DNA from: Kocuria flava
GTDB taxonomy: Bacteria; Actinomycetota; Actinomycetes; Actinomycetales; Micrococcaceae
Reading direction: 5' to 3'
Assembly: GCF_001482365.1 (NCBI RefSeq)
Contig: NZ_CP013254.1
Location: forward strand, 744,001-808,000
Length of the DNA: 64,000 bases
Shown here: positions 33,809 through 42,421 of the stretch, in pieces
Numbering within the stretch: the stretch's first letter is position 1
Layout: each line of letters starts with the position of its first letter
Notes under the pieces: generated by a model
Told to the model about the DNA's origin: nothing
What the model saw: the letters and a program-made list of their open reading frames with translations, nothing else
The model's database searches: none
Translations under genes and position numbers: made by a program

Positions 33809-35766
33809 GCGGCGACGGCGGCCGGCAGGACCCGGCCCGCCCCGCCGACGCCCCGGCGCCGCCGGAGGTGCGCCCGCCCGTGGACGACACCACGCACCTG
33901 CACGAGACCGAGGCCCAGGAGGCCGCGATCCTCGACGAGCTCAGGGTCGGGGTCGCCGAGCGCCGCACCTCGGTGCGCGCCGGGCTGGAGGGCCTGGACC
34001 GCACCATCCTCGTGGTCACCGGCGCCCTCGTGGTCGGCTTCGTGCTGTGGGGCTTCCTCGGCACGGAGTCCCTGTCCGCCGCGTCCTCGGCCGCGCTGGC
34101 GTGGGTGCTCGAGAGCACCGGCTGGGTCTTCGTGCTGCTGGCCTCGCTGTTCGTCGCCTTCGTGCTGTGGTTGGCGCTGGGCCGGTTCGGGGCCATCCCG
34201 CTGGGCAAGGACGGGGAGCGCCCGGAGTTCCGCACGGCCTCGTGGATCTCCATGATGTTCGCGTGCGGGATGGGCATCGGCCTGATGTTCTACGGCGTCG
34301 CCGAGCCGCTCTACCACTACGTCTCCCCGCCGCCGGCCACGGTGGACGGTCAGAGCGCCGAGGCGATCGAGACGGCCATGGCCACCTCGCTGTTCCACTG
34401 GACCCTGCACCCGTGGGCGATGTACGCGGTGCTCGGGATCGCCATCGCCTACGGCACGTTCCGGATGGGGCGCAAGAACCTGCTCTCGGAGGCGTTCGTG
34501 TCCCTGTTCGGGCGCCGGGCGGTCGACGGGGTCGGGGGCAGGCTCATCAACATCCTCGCGATCTTCGCGACCCTCTTCGGCTCCGCGGCCTCGCTGGGGC
34601 TGGGGGCCCTGCAGATCGGCAGCGGCCTGCAGTTCAACGGCGTGGTCGGGCAGGTGGCGACCCCGCTGCTGGTGCTGGTCATCGCGGTGCTGACCTTCTG
34701 CTTCGTGGCCTCCGCGGTCTCGGGGATCGAGCGCGGCATCCAGTTCCTGGCCAACACCAACATGGTGCTCGCCGTCCTCATGGCCGTCGTGGTCTTCGCG
34801 GTCGGGCCCACCCTGTTCGTCCTCAACCTGGTGCCCACGGCGATCGGCTCGTACTTCCAGCAGCTGCCGGAGATGGCCGCCCGCACCGAGGCCGCCGGGG
34901 ACGCGTCGATGCGCGAGTGGCTCTCCGGGTGGACCGTCTTCTACTGGGCCTGGTGGATCTCCTGGACGCCCTTCGTGGGGATGTTCATCGCCCGCATCTC
35001 CCGCGGGCGCACCATCCGCCAGTTCGTCACCGGCGTGCTGCTCGTGCCCTCGCTGGTGTCCCTGCTGTGGTTCGCCGTCTTCGGCGGCACCGCGATCGAC
35101 ATCCAGCGCCGGGCCGACGCCACGCCCGACCCGGGGGACGGGATCGCCACGGTCGTGGACGGGGTGCCCACCATCGCCTTCGACAGCGCGATCTACGACA
35201 TGTTCACCGGACTGGACGCGCCGCAGGCGCTGACGACCGGGCTGGCGGTGCTGGCCATGGTCCTCACCGGCATCTTCTTCGTCACCGGGGCGGACTCCGC
35301 CTCCATCGTCATGGGCTCGCTCAGCTCCCGGGGCAGCCTGGAGCCCTCGCGCCCCGTCGTCGTCCTCTGGGGCGTGCTCATGGGCGCGGTGGCCGCGGTG
35401 ATGCTGCTGGCCGGCGGGGACACCCCCGCCGAGGCCCTGAGCGGGCTGCAGCGGATGACGATCGTGGCCGCGCTGCCGTTCGTGCTCGTGATGGCCCTGC
35501 TGTGCGTGGCGCTGGTCCGGGACCTGCGGCGGGACCCGATGTGGCTGCGCCAGCGCCTGTCCGAGTCGGTGATGAACCGGGCGGTGCGCACCGCGGTCGA
35601 CGAGTACGGCCACCAGCGCTTCACCCTGGTCACCCGGGAGAGCGCCGACCCGCCCACGGGGCAGCTGCGGGCGGTCGACGCCACCGCCGCCGGGCAGCCG
35701 ATCTACGCCGCCCCGAACGGGAAGGACCGGCCCCGGACCACGGGACGGGCCCCGGAGCGGACCTGA
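33805..35766 (+). CDS. BCCT-family transporter, probable glycine betaine carrier
   Basis: A 653-residue transporter with twelve membrane segments, a long acidic N-terminal tail (about 75 residues) and a C-terminal cytoplasmic tail. Helix 3 reads ACGMGIGLMFYGVAEP and helix 8 reads WTVFYWAWWISWTPF, both canonical for betaine carriers such as BetP, including the full tryptophan box. It is co-translated with the oxygenase (GTGA overlap at 33805-33808; AGGAGG upstream), so it probably imports betaine as a nutrient. Whether it is also osmotically controlled cannot be told; the C-terminal tail is not obviously BetP-like. Confidence 0.92.
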   Translation: MSGDGGRQDPARPADAPAPPEVRPPVDDTTHLHETEAQEAAILDELRVGVAERRTSVRAGLEGLDRTILVVTGALVVGFVLWGFLGTESLSAASSAALAWVLESTGWVFVLLASLFVAFVLWLALGRFGAIPLGKDGERPEFRTASWISMMFACGMGIGLMFYGVAEPLYHYVSPPPATVDGQSAEAIETAMATSLFHWTLHPWAMYAVLGIAIAYGTFRMGRKNLLSEAFVSLFGRRAVDGVGGRLINILAIFATLFGSAASLGLGALQIGSGLQFNGVVGQVATPLLVLVIAVLTFCFVASAVSGIERGIQFLANTNMVLAVLMAVVVFAVGPTLFVLNLVPTAIGSYFQQLPEMAARTEAAGDASMREWLSGWTVFYWAWWISWTPFVGMFIARISRGRTIRQFVTGVLLVPSLVSLLWFAVFGGTAIDIQRRADATPDPGDGIATVVDGVPTIAFDSAIYDMFTGLDAPQALTTGLAVLAMVLTGIFFVTGADSASIVMGSLSSRGSLEPSRPVVVLWGVLMGAVAAVMLLAGGDTPAEALSGLQRMTIVAALPFVLVMALLCVALVRDLRRDPMWLRQRLSESVMNRAVRTAVDEYGHQRFTLVTRESADPPTGQLRAVDATAAGQPIYAAPNGKDRPRTTGRAPERT

Positions 35767-35785
35767 GCCCCGTGACGGCCGTGGA

Positions 35786-35801
35786 TAGCATGGGGGTCAT
35801 G
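35786..35801 (+). promoter_or_regulatory. Leaderless-type promoter of the second iclR gene, -10 TAGCAT
   Basis: TAGCAT at 35786-35791 is 7 nt before the ATG at 35799 and no ribosome site is visible, so the IclR gene may be transcribed on its own from its start codon. Confidence 0.45.
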
Positions 35802-36650
35802 CCCCCTCATGCCCGCGCCTCCTCCGACCCCGCCGACGCCACGACCGAGCGCAGCGGCGGGGAAGGAGGAGGCGGCGGCGTGCAGTCCGTGGACCGGGCG
35901 ATCTCGGTCCTGGAGATCCTCGCCCGCACAGGCGGGTCGAGCGTGACCGAGGTGGCCGCCGAGCTGGGGGTGCACAAGTCCACCGCCTCCCGGCTGCTCG
36001 CCGCGCTGGAGGCCCGCGGCCTCGTCCACCACGCCGCCGACCGCGGCCAGTACCGGCTCGGCTTCGGGATCCTGCGCCTGGCCCACGCGATCCCCGGACG
36101 GCTGAGCGTGGTCACCGAGGCCCGCGACGAGATCCGCGAGCTGGCCCGGACGGTCTCGGAGACCGTCAACCTGGCGGTGCTGCGCGAGGGCCACGCCGTC
36201 AACGTCGGCCAGGAGATGGGCCCGTCCACGGTCTCCACCTACGACTGGATCGGGAGCATCACCCCCCTGCACGCCACGGCCTCCGGCAAGGTGCTGCTCG
36301 CGGGGCTGCCCTCCGAGGACCGGGCCCGGGTGCTCAAGGAGCAGGGCCTGCGCTCCTACACCGCCCGCACGGTCACCTCCCGCAAGGCCCTGGAGCGGCA
36401 GCTGCTGGACGTCGCGGCGCAGGGCTACGCGGCCACGTCCGAGGAGTTCGAGATCGGCCTCAACTCCGTGGCCGTGCCCGTGCACGACCACCTCGGGACC
36501 GTGGTCGCGGCCATCAGCGTCTCCGGTCCCGCCTTCCGCTTCTCGGACGGGACGATGGAGGCGGTGCTCGAGGACCTGCGCGCGACCGGTGAGCGGGTGA
36601 GCCGGCGGATGGGCTGGGTGCCGGTGGACGGGACCGCCCCGCGCGGCTGA
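35799..36650 (+). CDS. IclR-family transcriptional regulator
   Basis: A 283-residue IclR regulator. After a Gly-rich linker, the winged helix-turn-helix spans about residues 28-90 with SVTEVAAELGVHKSTASRLLAA. The effector domain contains ITPLHATASGKVLLAGL and SVAVPVHDHLGTVVAAISVSG. It lies 32 bp after the betaine carrier gene and probably controls the betaine/dimethylglycine genes, perhaps through the repeat at 31103-31119 (inference). The start may be 35799 or 35790; 35799 fits the leaderless promoter. Three regulators of the IclR and GntR families thus flank one pathway. Confidence 0.88.
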   Translation: MPPHARASSDPADATTERSGGEGGGGGVQSVDRAISVLEILARTGGSSVTEVAAELGVHKSTASRLLAALEARGLVHHAADRGQYRLGFGILRLAHAIPGRLSVVTEARDEIRELARTVSETVNLAVLREGHAVNVGQEMGPSTVSTYDWIGSITPLHATASGKVLLAGLPSEDRARVLKEQGLRSYTARTVTSRKALERQLLDVAAQGYAATSEEFEIGLNSVAVPVHDHLGTVVAAISVSGPAFRFSDGTMEAVLEDLRATGERVSRRMGWVPVDGTAPRG

Positions 36651-36685
36651 CCGGCCGCGCCGGGGCCCGCCGCTACCCTGGGCCC

Positions 36686-37162
36686 ATGACCGTGGAGCTG
36701 GACGAGCAGGGCACCGTCACCGCCGGGGGCCGCCCCGTGGACTGGGCCACCGCCTACCACTGGGCCGTGGACTCGCCCGAGACCATCACCGACCTCGTGC
36801 ACGACACCAGGGCGTTCGTCACCGTCCTCGCCGCGGCCGAGCACGCGGGCCCCGGGGAGCAGGCCGCGGCCGTGCCCCGCGCCTTCGCCGCCGGAAGGCC
36901 CCGCCGCCCGGGGGCCACCTGGGCGGACGGGCAGCCGCAGGGCCCGGGCCCCAACGCCGTCGAGGTCCCCGGGGACGAGCAGGCCCCCGGCGGGGCGCGC
37001 GGGGCGGGGACCCCGGACGAGGCCGGCACCGCGGCGAGCCGTCCCGCCGAGGCGTCCGTCCCCGGGACGGACACCCCGGCGGACGACGACGGCGCCCCCG
37101 CCGCCGGCGGAACCGCCGCCCCGGGTCCGGCCGCGGAGCAGGCGGACTCGGAGCGCCCGTGA
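36686..37162 (+). CDS. Hypothetical protein with disordered C terminus
   Basis: A 158-residue protein. The first 65 residues look folded (a beta turn of VELDEQGTVTAGGRPVDWATAYHW then helices). The remainder is Pro/Ala/Gly/Glu-rich and probably disordered. No family recognised and no membrane segment. TACCCT at 36674-36679 lies 6 nt before the ATG, giving another leaderless-type start. It ends convergently with the next gene. Confidence 0.6.
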   Translation: MTVELDEQGTVTAGGRPVDWATAYHWAVDSPETITDLVHDTRAFVTVLAAAEHAGPGEQAAAVPRAFAAGRPRRPGATWADGQPQGPGPNAVEVPGDEQAPGGARGAGTPDEAGTAASRPAEASVPGTDTPADDDGAPAAGGTAAPGPAAEQADSERP

Positions 37163-37192
37163 GCGCCCGCCGGCGCACGCTGCCGCCGGGGG

Positions 37193-37645
37193 CTACGCCG
37201 GGTTCTTGATCCCGAGCAGCTGCTCGAGCACCGTGTCCGGCTCGACCGGCCGGACCCGCACGCTCACCGCACCCATCCCGTGCAGCGCCGCCAGCGTCCC
37301 GATCCCGCGCCGCAGCTCCGCCAGGTCCCGGGCGGAGCGGTGCCGGTCGTAGGCGCGCGCGGTGGCGACGGCCCAGGCGTGGTGGTCCGAACCCGGCCCG
37401 GTGGGCGCTGCGCGGTCCCGGAAGTCGGCCGGGACGTCCCCCTCCCGCACCGCGAGCATCGTCAGGTCGAACACCGTGTCCGGGGCCGGGGCGAGCACCA
37501 CCTCCGTCACCGGCTCCCCGGAGGGGTCCTGCGCGGGTCCGGCGGTGGCGACCAGGCCCCACCGGCAGGCGTAGTCGCCGAGGGCCTCGCAGAAGGCGCG
37601 CGGCACGGTCTCCGCGCAGGTGGAGAACTCAAGGGTCGTGGGCAA
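37193..37645 (-). CDS. Hypothetical cytoplasmic protein
   Basis: A 150-residue protein of unknown family without membrane segments. The N-terminal half contains two cysteines (residues near 11 and 26). The C terminus has helical LAELRRGIGTLAALHG and a strand/turn VRVRPVEPDTVLEQLLGIKNPA. The only start codon in the right place is TTG at 37645, 7 nt after GAGGA on the minus strand; there is no ATG or GTG before the conserved-looking region. Confidence 0.5.
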   Translation of the reverse strand: MPTTLEFSTCAETVPRAFCEALGDYACRWGLVATAGPAQDPSGEPVTEVVLAPAPDTVFDLTMLAVREGDVPADFRDRAAPTGPGSDHHAWAVATARAYDRHRSARDLAELRRGIGTLAALHGMGAVSVRVRPVEPDTVLEQLLGIKNPA

Positions 37646-37994
37646 CGGGCGGTCCTCGGGTCGGGTGCGGTGGGTGTCCGGGCGCCGGTCGGGCGGCCGC
37701 GGCCCGGGCGGTGCGCCGGGGCCGGGCAGGACACTGCAGGTCACACTATCCGAACGCCGGACGGCGCACTTGACACGGGGCCTGCCGCGCGATCCGTTTC
37801 TGTCGGCTCTTCGGGGGACAGGGCCGGTCGGTGCAGGAGCGGTTCGAGCCGTGTCCCGCCGGCCACGAGGAGCCCTGCCGGCCCCGGCCGGCGGACCCGA
37901 CGGGGCTCCCAGGGTGCTCACGGCCGGCGCTGCTAGCTTCTGTGCTTCCCGCGGTCCGAGAGCCGGTCCGCCGCACGAGTGAGATACGGAGATC
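37646..37994. promoter_or_regulatory. Long untranslated region upstream of the CNNM genes
   Basis: No gene is visible in these 349 bp. TTGACA near 37771-37776 has a poor -10 at 17 bp; TAGCTT at 37934-37939 is a better isolated -10. TAGTGT near 37748 on the opposite strand may serve the minus gene. Several GC-rich stems could form in a leader RNA. I tested the sequence by eye against the magnesium (M-box) and ydaO consensus and saw neither. Confidence 0.35.
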
Positions 37995-38072
37995 ATGAGC
38001 GCCCTCTGCGACGCACCCTGTGACAGACCCGGGCCTTCGGGCCGTGCAGATGTGACGGGGTGGTGGGGCTGA
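37995..38072 (+). CDS. Possible 25-codon leader ORF before the CNNM gene
   Basis: ATG at 37995 opens a frame of 25 codons (beginning MSALCDAPCDRPGPSG and ending WWG) whose TGA overlaps an ATG of the next gene (TGATG, 38070-38074). It has two cysteines, three prolines and two tryptophans. Its ribosome site CGGAG is close (about 4 nt). The overlap is direct observation; translation and any attenuation or coupling role are inference. Confidence 0.35.
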   Translation: MSALCDAPCDRPGPSGRADVTGWWG

Positions 38073-39445
38073 TGGAAGTCCTGTCGATCCTCGTGGGGGT
38101 GGCGCTGATCGCCGCCTGCGGCGCCTTCGTGGCCGCCGAGTTCTCCCTGATCACCGTCAACCGCAACGACGTCGAGGCCGCCGCCGCGGCCGGGGACCGC
38201 CGGTCGGCGGGCGTGCTGACGGCGATGCGGACCCTCTCCACCCAGCTCTCCGGCGCCCAGCTGGGCATCACCGTGACGAACCTGGGCATCGGCTTCCTGG
38301 CCGAACCGGCCGTCGCCGCGCTCGTCGTGGGACCGCTCACCGGTGCCGGGCTGTCCCCGGTGGCGGCGCGGTCGGCCTCGATCGTGCTCGCCCTCGTGCT
38401 GGCGACCGGGCTGACCATGATCTTCGGCGAGCTCGTGCCCAAGAACCTGGCCATCGCCCGGCCGCTGGGCACCGCCCGGGCGGTCACCGGTTTCCAGCGC
38501 GGCTTCACCACGGCCCTGGACTGGCCGATCCGCCTGTTCAACGGCAACGCCAACCGCATCGTGCGGGCCCTGGGCGTCGAGCCGCAGGAGGAGCTGGCCT
38601 CCACCCGCTCCCCGGAGGAGCTCGCCGGGCTCGTGCGCCACTCCGCCGACCGGGGCGCGCTGGCCGCGGCCACGGCCGAGCTCGTGGAGCGCTCCTTCGC
38701 CTTCGGCGACCGGCGCGCCCACGACGTCATGGTCCCGCGGGGCCGGATGATCACGCTCGCCCCGGACGAGACGGTCCAGGAGCTGCTGGCCCGCGCCCGC
38801 GCCACCGGCCACTCCCGCTTCCCCGTGGTCGCGGCGGAGGAGGGCCGTGTGGCCGGGGTGGTGCACGTGCGCCACGGTCTCGCGGTACCCCACGAGCGGC
38901 GCCACGAGGTGGCCGTCGGCACGGTCATGGGCGAGGCCCGGTTCGTGCCGGACACGGTCGAGCTGGACGAGCTCATGGACACCCTGCGGGCCGGCGGCCT
39001 GCAGATGGCGGTGCTGGTCGACGAGTTCGGCGACACCGCCGGGCTGGTCACCCTGGAGGACCTCGTGGAGGAGCTCGTCGGCGAGGTCCGCGACGAGCAC
39101 GACCCCGTCGTCGAGCCCGTCACGGCGGAGGCCGACGGCTCCTGGGACCTGCCCGGGGCCCTGCGCCCGGACGAGGCGGCCGAGCACCTGGGGGTGGGCG
39201 TCCCCGAGCACGAGGAGTACGAGACCCTGGCCGGGCTCGTGACCCTGCACCTGGGCCGCCTCGCCGAGGTCGGCGACCGGGTGGCCGTGGCCGCCGAGCC
39301 CGCCCCCGGGGCGCCGCCGGCCACGATCGGCCTCGAGGTGACGGCCGTCGACGAGCACCGCATCACCGCGGTGCGCGTGCACGTCGAGTCCCCCCAGGGC
39401 GACGGCGCCGCCGTCGCCGCGCACGCCGAGGGGGCCCGGCGGTGA
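38060..39445 (+). CDS. CNNM/CBS-domain transporter-like protein (HlyC/CorC family)
   Basis: A protein of about 461 residues (457 from the inner ATG at 38072). An N-terminal CNNM transmembrane domain (about 1-200) has GAFVAAEFSLITVNRNDVE and LSGAQLGITVTNLGIGFL followed by FGELVPKNLAIA. A CBS-domain pair follows (about 225-345), and the C terminus is a CorC_HlyC regulatory domain. Such proteins are linked to magnesium or cobalt efflux, but the transported ion is debated. The start is uncertain (GTG 38060, GTG 38063 or ATG 38072); the last overlaps the leader ORF stop. Its stop overlaps the next GTG. Confidence 0.85.
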   Translation: MVGLMEVLSILVGVALIAACGAFVAAEFSLITVNRNDVEAAAAAGDRRSAGVLTAMRTLSTQLSGAQLGITVTNLGIGFLAEPAVAALVVGPLTGAGLSPVAARSASIVLALVLATGLTMIFGELVPKNLAIARPLGTARAVTGFQRGFTTALDWPIRLFNGNANRIVRALGVEPQEELASTRSPEELAGLVRHSADRGALAAATAELVERSFAFGDRRAHDVMVPRGRMITLAPDETVQELLARARATGHSRFPVVAAEEGRVAGVVHVRHGLAVPHERRHEVAVGTVMGEARFVPDTVELDELMDTLRAGGLQMAVLVDEFGDTAGLVTLEDLVEELVGEVRDEHDPVVEPVTAEADGSWDLPGALRPDEAAEHLGVGVPEHEEYETLAGLVTLHLGRLAEVGDRVAVAAEPAPGAPPATIGLEVTAVDEHRITAVRVHVESPQGDGAAVAAHAEGARR

Positions 39446-40488
39446 GCGAGCTGACCGGACTGGTCCTGACCGTGGTGCTGCTGGGTGCCAACGCCTTCTT
39501 CGTCGGTGCGGAGTTCGCCCTGATCTCCGCCCGCCGGACGGTCGTCGAGCCCAAGGCCCTCGCCGGGTCCTGGGCCGCACGGGTCACCCTGGGCGCGATG
39601 GAGAACGTCTCGATGATGATGGCCGGCGCGCAGCTGGGCATCACCATCTGCTCGCTGGCCCTGGGCTGGATCAGCGAACCGGCCATCGCGCACCTGCTGG
39701 AGGTGCCCTTCGCCGCGATCGGCGTCCCCGAGGCGCTGCTGCACCCCGTCGCCTTCGCGATCGCCCTGTCCCTGGTGACCTACCTGCACGTGGTCTTCGG
39801 GGAGATGGTGCCCAAGAACATCGCCCTGGCCGGCCCGGAGCGGATGGCCGTGGTCCTCGGCCCCGTCCTCGTCGGCGTGGTCACCGTGCTGCGCCCGCTG
39901 CTGTGGCTGCTCAACGGGGTGGCCAACACGATCCTGCGGCTGCTGAGGGTGGAGCCCAAGGACGAGGTCGCCTCCGTGTTCACCCGCGACGAGGTCGCCG
40001 CCCTGGTCGAGGAGTCCCGCCAGGGCGGGCTGCTGGAGGCCAACGACGAGCGGCTGCTGCTCGGCGCGCTGACCTTCGAGGAGCGCAGCGTGGCCGGGGT
40101 CGTCATCCCCCTCGCGGAGGTCACCGTCCTGCCCGCCGGGACCACCCCTGCCCAGGCCGAGACCGTGGCCGCGGGCGGGTTCTCCCGCTTCCCGGTCCTC
40201 GACGTCTTCGGCGAGCCGGCCGGCTACGTCCACATCAAGGACCTGCTGGAGCTCGACGCCCGGGTGCGGGACGCCCCGATCGATCCGCTCCTGATCCGGC
40301 GGCTGCCGGAGATCGGCCGGGAGGTGCCCCTGCGCCGCGCCCTGGCGCTGATGCAGCACTCCGGGGCGCACCTGGGCCTCGTGCTCGGGCCGGAGGGCAG
40401 GGCCGAGGGGATCGTGACCCTCGAGGACGTGCTCGAGGAGCTCGTCGGCCAGATCCGCGACGACAGCCGGCGGCTGCGCGTGCGCTGA
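39442..40488 (+). CDS. Second CNNM/CBS-domain protein, short form
   Basis: A 348-residue paralogue of the preceding protein. It keeps the CNNM membrane domain (NAFFVGAEFALISARR, MAGAQLGITICSLALGW, FGEMVPKNIALAGPERMA) and a CBS pair (about 210-335), but stops before the CorC_HlyC domain. GTG 39442 overlaps the preceding stop (GTGA). Paired CNNM genes like this are common in actinobacteria, and the two proteins may form one complex. Confidence 0.85.
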   Translation: MSELTGLVLTVVLLGANAFFVGAEFALISARRTVVEPKALAGSWAARVTLGAMENVSMMMAGAQLGITICSLALGWISEPAIAHLLEVPFAAIGVPEALLHPVAFAIALSLVTYLHVVFGEMVPKNIALAGPERMAVVLGPVLVGVVTVLRPLLWLLNGVANTILRLLRVEPKDEVASVFTRDEVAALVEESRQGGLLEANDERLLLGALTFEERSVAGVVIPLAEVTVLPAGTTPAQAETVAAGGFSRFPVLDVFGEPAGYVHIKDLLELDARVRDAPIDPLLIRRLPEIGREVPLRRALALMQHSGAHLGLVLGPEGRAEGIVTLEDVLEELVGQIRDDSRRLRVR

Positions 40489-40500
40489 CCCGGCACCGCC

Positions 40501-40544
40501 CGCGTCCGTGCCGGCCCTCCGCGGGGAGGGCCGGGGCGGACGCG
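40501..40544 (+). terminator. Terminator after the CNNM pair
   Basis: CGCGTCCG and GGCCCTCC on the left pair with GGAGGGCC and CGGACGCG on the right around GCGG, with one internal 4-nt bulge on each side. It separates the CNNM genes from the zinc operon. Confidence 0.65.
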
Positions 40545-40590
40545 TTCCGGCGGGCGCCGGGCGGGGACCGTGCGCCCTGCGTCTCCGCAA

Positions 40591-40623
40591 TTGACAACGA
40601 TTCTCAAATACGTGAGAATCGTT
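40591..40623 (+). promoter_or_regulatory. Zur-type operator overlapping the zinc-operon promoter
   Basis: AACGATTCTCA (40596-40606) and TGAGAATCGTT (40613-40623) form a perfect inverted repeat with an 11-6-11 layout, as expected for a Fur-family zinc repressor. TTGACA (40591-40596) and GAGAAT (40614-40619) are a promoter with 17-bp spacing lying inside the repeat. Transcription would start at about 40626, next to the ATG at 40627, so the transcript is probably leaderless and fully blocked when Zur binds. Confidence 0.8.
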
Positions 40624-40626
40624 CGC

Positions 40627-41637
40627 ATGAAACGATCCCCGCTCCTCGCGCTGTCCGCGCTGACCGCCCTCCTGCTCTCCTCCTGCGCCGCCCCGTCGGA
40701 GGAGACCGCGGCCGGCGGGGAGGAGGGGGAGACGCTCAGCGTGATGACCTCCTTCTACCCGCTGCAGTACGTGACCGAGCGCGTGGGCGGCGAGCAGGTC
40801 CGGGTGGAGTCGATGACCCCGCCCGGGGCCGAGCCCCACGACCTCGAGCTGTCCCCGGCGGCCGTCGACCGGGTGCGCACCGCCGACGCAGTGGTCTACC
40901 TCGCCGGCTTCCAGCCTGCCGTCGACGACGCCGTGGCCCAGGCCGCCCCCGAGCACGCGCTCGACGCCGCCCACGCCGGCATCGAGGGCGAGGCGGCCCA
41001 CTCCGCCCAGGAGCACGCCGCCGCGGAGGAGGGCCACGGCGCCGAGGCCCACGCGGGCGAGGCGTCCGGGGCCGAGGAGGGCCACGCCGAGGAGGGCGGG
41101 GCCGACGACGGTCACGGCCACGGCGCCCAGGACCCGCACTTCTGGCTGGACCCGCAGCGGCTGGCGGCCGTCGCCGTCGAGGTCGCCCACGAGCTCGGCG
41201 AGGCCGACCCGGACAACGCCGCGCTCTACGAGCGCAACGCCGAGGAGCTGACCGGTGAGCTCGAGGCCCTGGACCAGGAGTTCGCCTCCGGCCTGGAGAC
41301 CTGCGAGCGGCGCACCGTCGTCGTCGCCCACGAGGCCTACGGGTACCTCACGGACAAGTACGACCTCGAGCAGGTCTCCGTCGCCGGGCTCGAGCCCGAC
41401 ACCGAGCCCTCCCCGGCGCGCCTGGCCGAGATCGGCAAGGTCGTCGAGGAGGAGGGCGTGACCACGGTCTTCGCCGAGTCCGAGGTGGACACCGGCGTCG
41501 CCGAGACCCTCGCCGCCGAGCACGGCGTGGAGACCGCCGTCCTCGACCCCGTCGAGACCCAGGCGGACGAGAGCGCCGACTACCAGCAGGTGATGCGCGC
41601 CAACCTCGAAGCCCTGCGCGCCGCACTGGGCTGCTGA
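40627..41637 (+). CDS. znuA: Zinc ABC transporter, substrate-binding lipoprotein
   Basis: A 336-residue cluster A-I binding protein. The signal peptide ends in the lipobox LSSC with Cys20. Zinc ligands are expected at the His of GAEPHDLELSP (about 81), the His of DPHFWLDP (about 170), the His of VVAHEAYGYL (about 233) and the acidic FAESEVDTG region (about 285). Between the first two lies a His/Glu/Asp-rich loop (about 118-165) rich in EGH repeats, a hallmark of zinc rather than manganese binders. It acts outside the membrane and delivers Zn2+ to the two following proteins. The start is ATG 40627 because the promoter ends directly before it. Confidence 0.92.
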   Translation: MKRSPLLALSALTALLLSSCAAPSEETAAGGEEGETLSVMTSFYPLQYVTERVGGEQVRVESMTPPGAEPHDLELSPAAVDRVRTADAVVYLAGFQPAVDDAVAQAAPEHALDAAHAGIEGEAAHSAQEHAAAEEGHGAEAHAGEASGAEEGHAEEGGADDGHGHGAQDPHFWLDPQRLAAVAVEVAHELGEADPDNAALYERNAEELTGELEALDQEFASGLETCERRTVVVAHEAYGYLTDKYDLEQVSVAGLEPDTEPSPARLAEIGKVVEEEGVTTVFAESEVDTGVAETLAAEHGVETAVLDPVETQADESADYQQVMRANLEALRAALGC

Positions 41638-41662
41638 GCCCGTGCCCGAGGAGAATCGGGGC

Positions 41663-42421
41663 ATGGTGCTGCGCATTGACGACCTGGACGTGACCCTCGG
41701 GTCGAACCCCGTGCTGCGCGGGATCGGCCTGGCCGTGGCCGCGGGCGAGGTCGTGGCCGTGCTCGGGCCCAACGGCTCCGGCAAGTCCACCCTGGTGAAG
41801 ACCGTCACCGGGCTCGTGGCCCCCGACCGCGGCCGGGTGCGCGTCTTCGGCGCGGATCTCGCCGGCCCGCACCGGCAGGTGCCCTGGCAGCGCCTGGGCT
41901 ACGTGCCCCAGCGCACCGGGGCGACGACGGGGGTGCCGGCCACCGCCCTCGAGGTCGTGGCCTCGGGGCTGCTGCACCGGCGCTCCCTGCGCCCGGGCCG
42001 CGGCGCCCGGCGCCGCTGCCTCGACGCGCTCGCCGAGGTCGGGCTCGCCGACCGCGCCGGCGACAGCGTGCAGGTGCTCTCCGGCGGCCAGCAGCAGCGG
42101 GTGCTCATCGCCCGGGCCCTCGTGCGCGAGCCCGACCTGCTCGTGCTCGACGAGCCCCTGTCCGGGATGGACCGGGCCTCCATGGAGGCCCTCGCCGGCA
42201 CGCTCGGGCGGCTGCGCGAGCGCGGGGCCACCGTGCTGGTGGTCCTGCACGACCTCGGCCCGCTCGAGCGGCTGATCACGCGCACCGTGGTCCTCGAGGG
42301 CGGCCGGGTGGTCCACGACGGCCCGGTGGCCCCCGGCCCGGAGGAGCACCCCGAGGCCCACCCCCACCCCGAGACCCCCGGTCGCCCGCCGACCGCCCCC
42401 GACCTGGAGAGGAACTGGTGA
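41663..42421 (+). CDS. znuC: Zinc ABC transporter, ATP-binding protein
   Basis: A 252-residue ATPase. Walker A is GPNGSGKST (about 35-43), the signature motif is LSGGQQQRV (about 138-146), Walker B is LLVLDEPLSG (about 160-169) and the switch His is in VLHDLG. ATG 41663 has GAGGAG at 41649-41654; an in-frame GTG at 41642 is an alternative start. The C-terminal tail is His/Pro-rich (EEHPEAHPHPE), possibly zinc-responsive. Its stop overlaps znuB. Confidence 0.93.
   Translation: MVLRIDDLDVTLGSNPVLRGIGLAVAAGEVVAVLGPNGSGKSTLVKTVTGLVAPDRGRVRVFGADLAGPHRQVPWQRLGYVPQRTGATTGVPATALEVVASGLLHRRSLRPGRGARRRCLDALAEVGLADRAGDSVQVLSGGQQQRVLIARALVREPDLLVLDEPLSGMDRASMEALAGTLGRLRERGATVLVVLHDLGPLERLITRTVVLEGGRVVHDGPVAPGPEEHPEAHPHPETPGRPPTAPDLERNW

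Noticed and set aside
37790..38060. Magnesium (M-box) riboswitch before the CNNM genes
   Set aside because: Only loosely similar purine-rich runs (GTGAGATACGGAG) occur; the conserved GGTGAGGCTCCT and GGGTCAACAGG blocks are absent.
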